In this document: piece after piece, positions 61,848-64,000 of the stretch | Layout of the letters: each line of letters starts with the position of its first letter | Position numbering within the stretch: the stretch's first letter is position 1 | Assembly (NCBI RefSeq): GCF_020042345.1 | Contig: NZ_CP083387.1 | Coordinates: forward strand, 1,116,001-1,180,000 | Direction: 5' to 3' | DNA length: 64,000 nucleotides | DNA from: Arachidicoccus terrestris | GTDB taxonomy: Bacteria; Bacteroidota; Bacteroidia; Chitinophagales; Chitinophagaceae | The notes under the pieces: generated by a model | What the model saw: only the letters and a program-made list of their open reading frames with translations | Databases searched by the model: none | Told to the model about the DNA's origin: nothing | Translations under genes and position numbers: made by a program

Positions 61848-61878
61848 CAAAGATAAAACATTGGCCGATTTCTTTCAA
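61848..61878 (-). promoter_or_regulatory. Promoter of tRNA-like RNA copy 2
   Basis: On the minus strand, TTG (61878-61876), 20 bases, then TATCTTTG (61855-61848). It is divergent from the Lrp gene promoter at 61930. Confidence 0.7.
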
Positions 61879-61929
61879 ATTATTCAAAATAATTTTTAAA
61901 AGTTTAGATACTATTTAAAATCTAATTGC

Positions 61930-61937
61930 TATATTTG
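61930..61937 (+). promoter_or_regulatory. Bacteroidota -7 box for the Lrp/AsnC gene
   Basis: TATATTTG matches TAnnTTTG, 26 bases before ATG 61963 and about 75 bases from the divergent box of RNA copy 2. Confidence 0.65.
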
Positions 61938-61962
61938 AATATTAATTAAAATCAGCTAGAAA

Positions 61963-62445
61963 ATGAGTCATAAATTAAATTTAGACAAATTGGACTATCA
62001 GATCATACAGGTCATGATGGAAAATGCAGAAATTTCCTATGCAGATCTGGGAAAAAAGCTATTTGTGTCTGGTGGCACTATTCATGTAAGGATAAAGAAG
62101 CTTCAGGAATATGGTATAGTCACCGGATCCAGACTCAATATCAATACCAAGGCCCTTGGTTTTGATGTGATCACTTTTGTCGGGATTTATCTGGAAAAAA
62201 GCTCTATGTATGAAGATGTCGCTAAGGAGCTTAAAAAAATCCCGGAAATTGTCCGGCTTAATTATACAACCGGTACGTACAGCATGTTTGCAGAGATCAT
62301 TTGCAAGGACATCCAGCAGTTAAAGCATGTCCTGCATGATGAATTACAAAACATAAAAGGTATAGAGCGCACAGAAACGCTTATTTCTCTGGAAGAGAGC
62401 TTTAGTCGCAATGTGCTGGTGTTGGATGAAGAAGAGATTAACTAA
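61963..62445 (+). CDS. Lrp/AsnC-family regulator
   Basis: A 160-residue regulator with N-terminal HTH (LDKLDYQIIQVMMENAEIS, then ADLGKKLFVSGGTIHVRIKKL) and a C-terminal RAM ligand-binding domain (residues about 68-145, 'VITFVGIYLEKSSMYEDVAK', 'RLNYTTGTYSMFAEI'). It probably senses an amino acid. Targets may include its own promoter and, since divergent, RNA copy 2. Single gene, 53 bases before the DUF2157 gene. Confidence 0.92.
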   Translation: MSHKLNLDKLDYQIIQVMMENAEISYADLGKKLFVSGGTIHVRIKKLQEYGIVTGSRLNINTKALGFDVITFVGIYLEKSSMYEDVAKELKKIPEIVRLNYTTGTYSMFAEIICKDIQQLKHVLHDELQNIKGIERTETLISLEESFSRNVLVLDEEEIN

Positions 62446-62498
62446 TCTCTCTCACGCTTTATGTGCTTCCAATATAAGTTTTAATCTAAAGATCAGCT

Positions 62499-63551
62499 AT
62501 GCAGTTAAATCGACCCCAGGCAGAAACACTTCATAAAGTCATCACAGAATGGGAAACCGGCGGGCTTATATCCGCTGAAAAAGCCAGTGAATTAAAAGCC
62601 AGTTATAGTGTACGCAGTTTTGACTGGAAGATGATGGCCCGCTATTGTTTTATTATCGCCATACTGCTGGGTGTCGCCGGAGTGGTAGCTACTTTTGCCG
62701 ACAGGGCCCTGATCCGCTTTTTTCAATCGCTGGTAGACCGGATCTATAATGCACCTAATTTTATCCTGGCTGTTATTTGCGCAGTCATTAGTGCGGTATT
62801 TTTCTATTTCGGGGAGAAAAATAAACAGGCCCAGCCCACCCGGATATTTACCAACGAAGGCTTTATTCTCCTCGGCGCTACATTCACCGCTTTCACGGCA
62901 GCCAATATTGCCGCTATGGCAGGCACAGGCGACATTTATTATACTTGTGTCTTTATCGTCGCCACCCTACTCTATCTGGGCCTTAGCCTCAAATTTAAAA
63001 ACGCACTGCTGTGGCTTTTCACGCTGATTTCATTTACTGTCTGGCTAGGCGTTCTAACGGGCGTGCTGACACATTGGGGGCCTTATTTTCTAGGCATGAA
63101 CTTTCCGGTAAGATACATTCTGATTGGCGCTATTCTGATGGCAATGTTCTGGCAGACCCGGAAGTTCTCCTGGTGGAAGGGCTTCTACCCTATTAGCCGG
63201 TTTTATGCTTTATTGTTGTTATTTGTAGCCTTGTGGACAAGCTCCGTATTTGGGAATACCGGCAGTTTTGAGCTTTGGTCCAAAACCCCGCAATGGCATT
63301 TTTGGCCCTGGGCATTACTGTCCACACTGGCTGCTTTAGGCGCTACCTATCAAGGCAGTAAAAAAAATCTGCTGCAATTACGCAGTTTTGGTATTGCCTT
63401 TCTGTTTCTGAATATCTATACGCGCTGTTTTGAGTATTTCTGGGATAGCACCCCCAAAGCCATATTCTTCATTGTACTGGCGATTTCTTTCTGGCTCATC
63501 GGCAGAAGAGCGGAAAACATCTGGCACCTGGATCCCCGAAAAAAGAAATAG
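62499..63551 (+). CDS. DUF2157 membrane protein
   Basis: A 350-residue membrane protein. The N-terminal soluble part (residues 1-45, 'WETGGLISAEKASELKASY') matches the DUF2157 start, in which a short helix pair reads 'G.I...qa..l...y'. About nine to ten hydrophobic helices follow. The end is basic and hydrophilic (HLDPRKKK). Function unknown; possibly co-transcribed with the Lrp-type gene. Confidence 0.8.
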   Translation: MQLNRPQAETLHKVITEWETGGLISAEKASELKASYSVRSFDWKMMARYCFIIAILLGVAGVVATFADRALIRFFQSLVDRIYNAPNFILAVICAVISAVFFYFGEKNKQAQPTRIFTNEGFILLGATFTAFTAANIAAMAGTGDIYYTCVFIVATLLYLGLSLKFKNALLWLFTLISFTVWLGVLTGVLTHWGPYFLGMNFPVRYILIGAILMAMFWQTRKFSWWKGFYPISRFYALLLLFVALWTSSVFGNTGSFELWSKTPQWHFWPWALLSTLAALGATYQGSKKNLLQLRSFGIAFLFLNIYTRCFEYFWDSTPKAIFFIVLAISFWLIGRRAENIWHLDPRKKK

Positions 63552-64000
63552 TTCCATAACGAACAATCCAACGGCGCAAATTATCTATTTTCTCAACCTG
63601 TTGATCAGGCAACTTTTAATCAAATAAACTTAAACAGAGCGTCCGCTAACATCCAAAAGATGACATCTCCAACCGGAGTCCCATTTTAGGGGATTCTTTT
63701 CATCAATAACCAAATGGGAGAAAGCGCCATCAGAAGCATTCCCCACCCAAAAGCCCATACGACCGTTACCGATTGTATTTAATGGCCTGACAACCAAGGC
63801 AGGCGTATTATTTCCATTCGCAAAAACACGAAAATTTCTTCTGCAATCTCCACTTTTACGTGAATCCAACTGTCTGGATCAATCTTTACTCCCAAACCAT
63901 TTCAAGTTCGCCTTTAAATAGATGAAATTATAACTAATGAGATCCCTCCTTGATATAATGCAACGCTAGTGCCTGTTAAAATAAATCTGAATAGTCGCGG
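63552..64000 (-). pseudogene. Frameshifted LamG/DUF1080-like gene remnant
   Basis: On the minus strand, one frame near 63870-63910 reads NGLGVKIDPDSWIHVKVEIAEE. The homologous continuation RVFANGNNTPALVV...GNGRMGFWVGNASDGAFSHLVI is in another frame (63830 down to about 63700). Joined, the two pieces look like the C-terminal strand set of a LamG/3-keto-disaccharide hydrolase (DUF1080)-type domain. A frameshift, upstream stops and a degenerate end indicate a broken gene. The rest of 63910-64000 shows nothing recognisable. Confidence 0.5.

Noticed and set aside
1-64000. CRISPR array
   Set aside because: No series of regularly spaced direct repeats and no cas gene was seen.

Overview
The DNA looks like a Bacteroidota chromosome, most probably a Chitinophagaceae-type member (family level is inference). 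The promoters carry the Bacteroidota -7 box TAnnTTTG instead of a sigma70 -10, Shine-Dalgarno sites are scarce, and several genes appear to start at TTG. The gene set fits too: an acylornithine-type arginine pathway with a SOTCase/AOTCase-like carbamoyltransferase, an S16 with a long tail, a DUF4783 protein, and a SWIM-domain SNF2 helicase.

Bases 1-19.4 kb are the right part of a prophage with a contractile tail. The order is tail terminator-like, sheath, tube, tail chaperone with a programmed -1 frameshift, tape measure, gpU, gpX, gpD, gpV spike, gpW/gp25, a large receptor-binding protein, gpJ, gpI, a collar-type fibre, a four-gene lysis cassette (including a candidate one-protein spanin), and a convergent tyrosine integrase. 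The integrase abuts the 3' end of a tRNA-Ser(UGA) gene, the probable attachment site. Head genes and the left end lie outside the window.

From 19.6 to 30.7 kb there are housekeeping and accessory genes: an ABC exporter, pyrophosphatase, a SNF2 helicase, a decayed transposase trace, a TlpA lipoprotein, argH, gluconokinase and a TMEM175-type channel. At 30.9-31.8 kb a DUF2975 membrane protein and a small HTH regulator form an operon; its promoter overlaps a perfect 12-bp inverted repeat. From 32.0 to 39.8 kb runs a minus-strand arginine operon (GNAT, argG, argC, argD, argF', argB, argE-like) with a structured leader. Its argH is about 3 kb away.

From 39.9 to 59.5 kb come a DUF4878-type lipoprotein, queG, a DUF5009 acyltransferase, CBS and STAS proteins, clpC, a SulP / carbonic anhydrase / bestrophin trio (bicarbonate or anion handling), an ICMT-like methyltransferase, rimM-rpsP, kbl, murF, gpmI, and a jelly-roll plus multi-TM protein.

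The most unusual part is 59.7-61.9 kb. Two nearly identical non-coding genes, both on the minus strand, flank an MFS transporter. Each has its own promoter and terminator. Each encodes a tRNA-like RNA with a complete class II tRNA outline: a 7-bp acceptor stem, a D-arm with GG, an anticodon-type arm, and a T-arm with TTCGACT. The variable arm is about 90 nt and structured, and C replaces the near-universal U33. I do not recognise this RNA. The window ends with an Lrp/AsnC regulator, a DUF2157 membrane protein and a frameshifted remnant of a LamG/DUF1080-like gene.
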